NCBI RefSeq assembly: GCF_949628215.1
Contig: NC_134279.1
Coordinates: 81,275,330 to 81,339,329, forward strand
Reading direction: 5' to 3'
Length of the DNA: 64,000 nucleotides
Source of the DNA: Phalacrocorax aristotelis
Taxonomy: Eukaryota; Chordata; Aves; Suliformes; Phalacrocoracidae
Part shown: positions 55,401-64,000 of the stretch, in pieces
Position numbering within the stretch: the stretch's first letter is position 1
Layout of the letters: the number at the start of each line of letters is the position of its first letter
Translations under genes and position numbers: made by a program
Notes under the pieces: model-generated
What the model was told of the DNA's origin: nothing
What the model saw: only the letters and a program-made list of their open reading frames with translations
The model's database searches: none

Positions 55401-57247
55401 CCACAACAAGGTTTGGTCCCAACTTGAAGGTCAGACCTGGTGATGGCGAGGCAGGAGCTTTCAGGGAAGGTAACATGGAAAATTAGTAGCTTCAGGGCTT
55501 TTGCTTGGAAAGTCTTCAGTCCCTCAGCGCCCTGAGGTTTGTCCTTGGTATGCAGATGAAATGCAATCTGGCGAAACTCCCTGGAGTCACCTCACATAGA
55601 CATCCCAGGATGTCCCAGTGTTAATTCTAGCTTTGTTCTTCTATCTGCTCCCTGGGGCAAAGAGCCAAAATTCCCACTTGCACTGATCCTTTGGCCACTG
55701 CCCAGTCAGTGCAAATCCCACTTTGCAACATTTTTTACTCTTTGCTGTGGATCATGGTAAAAAAGTGTCCGAGAAAGGGAGAGCCAGACCCATTTTGCCC
55801 ACCTTTTAAAGCTGAATGCTGGTTTTTGATGCCTGCACCATTCTCAGTGACTGTGCATATAGGATTTGGTTATTATTCTGCCAGGGCATAAGCACTTGCG
55901 TGATCTTAAGCATTTTCACTTCTTATGACTGCTTTCATGCTCACAGTTAGTAGGTAAATATTTACTTAAGCTGGGCCTGTGTTATCTCTGGAATATGTGA
56001 TGCCACGTGGGATCGCTATGGGTGCTGTTTGAAATAGCTGTACTGAAGGCTGACACTCGCCCTGTTGCGATCCGGCGGTAATGCTGATATGTGCTCACTG
56101 CAACTCCTGAGTGAGGCTCAGATGCCATTTTTAAAGTAGACCCTGGACCTAGAGAGTGCACCGAAGCACCACTCATTTGGGAATGGGGTAGCACAATTGC
56201 CCACTGTTGGGCAAATTGCTAAAGCTTCAGTTTGCATAAACATCCTGTGGGTTTGGAGGCTTCCCCAAACCTTGATTCCACTGAATTTGAGTAGTAAGAG
56301 GGATCTTGGGAAAGGAAACTATCTTGGATTTCCAAGTTTTTTCTTGCTGTAGCCACCTTGAGTATATGGTAAGAGTAGGGGGACCGAGGCAGAGGTGGGA
56401 GGGTATTTCTGCTCCCAGCGTTGGTCACAACCCAGGAGAGAAGTGGAACTGCAGAAGGAAACCACAACAAAATGAAAACGCAGCATATGTCAAGCTCTGC
56501 TGAGCCTTCAATGTGGTTCCTGCTGGGTGATTATTCCTTGTTGGCTTATGTTACCAGAACAGGCTCATCCTGCTCCTCAAGGATGTCCTAACCTCTTGCA
56601 ACAATGATAGCCATGGGCTGGCAAGAGGGAGTCATCTGGTAAAGATATGTCTGGTTTCACTGAAATCAGTGGCCAACCTCCCACTGACTTCACTAAGACC
56701 ACCGTCTAGACAGGATACTTGATGCAGAGCAGTGAGTTTGCTCATGATCCCAAGAGCTTTGCTCCATTAGCCAATGTGGCTAAAAAATGCCCTGAAAAAA
56801 AACCTGCCACTTTGAACTGTTTTGCTGCACATAAATGCTTGGAAAACCAAAGAAACCAAACACAACCCTCCAAACCAACCAACCAACCAACCAACCAACC
56901 AACCAACCAACCAACCAACGAACGAAGGGTGAATTGTAGGAGAGGGGATGGCAGCCTTTAGCGAAGTAACAGTCAGGGCAGATTACAAAAGAGCCAATTG
57001 ACCCTCACCAGTGGTACTAGGAAAAAAAAACCAAAAAAGATGTCGCATTATCGATAGAAAAACAACGCACATCCACAGTTATTTTACCTACAGAGCACAG
57101 AAGTATAGAATAAGGGTGATGGAGCTTGGTGAGAGCAGATTCACGCTGCTCCTACGGTAGTGTATTATCCATTGGAAGATCACTGGCTTGAGTAGGTAGT
57201 ACATGCACAGCAATAAAAAAATTACGTTGTTTTGTCTTGGTCCCACC
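52436..57247 (-). other. LZTS3: LZTS3 downstream region, possible 3' UTR
   Basis: This lies directly after the LZTS3 stop. The minus strand has ATTAAA (from TTTAAT at 52436-52441) next to an AT-rich patch, a possible 3' processing site that would give a UTR of about 4.8 kb. I noticed no AATAAA on the minus strand close to the stop. Apart from a (CCAA)n microsatellite it has no recognisable element. The extent of the UTR is uncertain. Confidence 0.35.
56873..56926. repeat. (CCAA)n microsatellite
   Basis: About 12 tandem CCAA/AACC units, ending in two AACG variants. It is an ordinary tetranucleotide repeat and a likely polymorphic marker. Confidence 0.95.
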
Positions 57248-63786
<6,539 letters not shown>

Positions 63787-63825
63787 GGCAGTGCAGAGGT
63801 GAGGTGGAGGCACAGGTCACTGGCA
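63787..63825 (-). other. LZTS3: LZTS3 5' UTR part of the first coding exon
   Basis: A 3' splice site CTTCTCACAG on the minus strand ends at 63826, placing 39 non-coding bases before the ATG. The stretch includes an upstream in-frame ATG at 63811-63813. Earlier exons and the promoter are outside the window, and nothing more is recognised to 64000. Confidence 0.7.
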
Positions 63826-64000
63826 CTGTGAGAAGGAGGAAAAGGAAAGGACTGTTAAAGAGATGCCCTTTATCTAGCATACCCTTTGCAGATCGGCATC
63901 GTGCAGAGGTGAGCAAATCTCTGGGCTGGGTGATGCAAGGACAGAAGCTGTCATGTCTCAGTATATGGTGTGGAGCAGATGATGCAGCTGTCCCCCTCTC

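Noticed and set aside
63787-63813. LZTS3 start at the upstream in-frame ATG (63811-63813)
   Set aside because: The known mammalian protein begins at the equivalent of 63786 (MA-LETLPV), so the nine extra residues are unlikely.

Overview
The window comes from a bird, or at least a sauropsid. It carries CR1 LINE copies, a vasotocin gene with the CYIQNCPRG peptide beside a mesotocin gene with the Ile-8 peptide CYIQNCPIG, and very GC-rich DNA full of minisatellites with short introns, as in avian microchromosomal regions. The gene order matches the block known from human 20p13: PTPRA, GNRH2, MRPS26, OXT, AVP, UBOX5, FASTKD5, LZTS3. All eight genes are present. I cannot name the species.

Layout. 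1-2.4 kb: the last four coding exons of PTPRA (+) and its 3' UTR. 3-5.3 kb: CR1 fragments and GC-rich spacer. 5.35-7.15 kb: GNRH2 (+), a tiny gene with minisatellite arrays in its introns. 7.16-9.13 kb: a large minisatellite that ends in 12 copies of an 89-90 bp unit, just before the GC-box promoter of MRPS26 (+, 9.3-11.2 kb). 12.66-14.9 kb: mesotocin (-), with a CR1 reverse transcriptase fragment in intron 1. 17.3-19.1 kb: vasotocin (-), with a CR1 in intron 2. 19.2-24.6 kb: intergenic DNA. 24.6-44.8 kb: UBOX5 (-), with single-coding-exon FASTKD5 (-) nested in its first intron. Both seem to start from one CpG/ETS promoter at about 44.7 kb. 44.9-46.8 kb: a CR1 split by a solo LTR, then another CR1 scrap. 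46.8-57.2 kb: non-coding DNA, with a likely minus-strand 3' UTR end at 48.5-49.4 kb. 57.2-63.8 kb: the complete LZTS3 coding region (-).

Functionally the block joins three neuropeptide precursors (GnRH-II, mesotocin, vasotocin) to broadly expressed genes: a receptor phosphatase, a mitoribosomal protein, a U-box E3 ligase and a mitochondrial RNA factor. A postsynaptic scaffold gene closes the window. Mesotocin and vasotocin lie head to tail on one strand, unlike the convergent pair of eutherian mammals.

Exon borders were set by eye from GT/AG sites, phase and remembered family sequences. For every gene that lies whole in the window (all except PTPRA) the coding exon lengths sum to a multiple of three. 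I found no convincing wholly new system. The best leads are the regulatory sites at mesotocin and GNRH2, the repeat-buried GNRH2 gene, the shared UBOX5/FASTKD5 promoter, and an unassigned TATA-plus-exon signature between the two nonapeptide genes.
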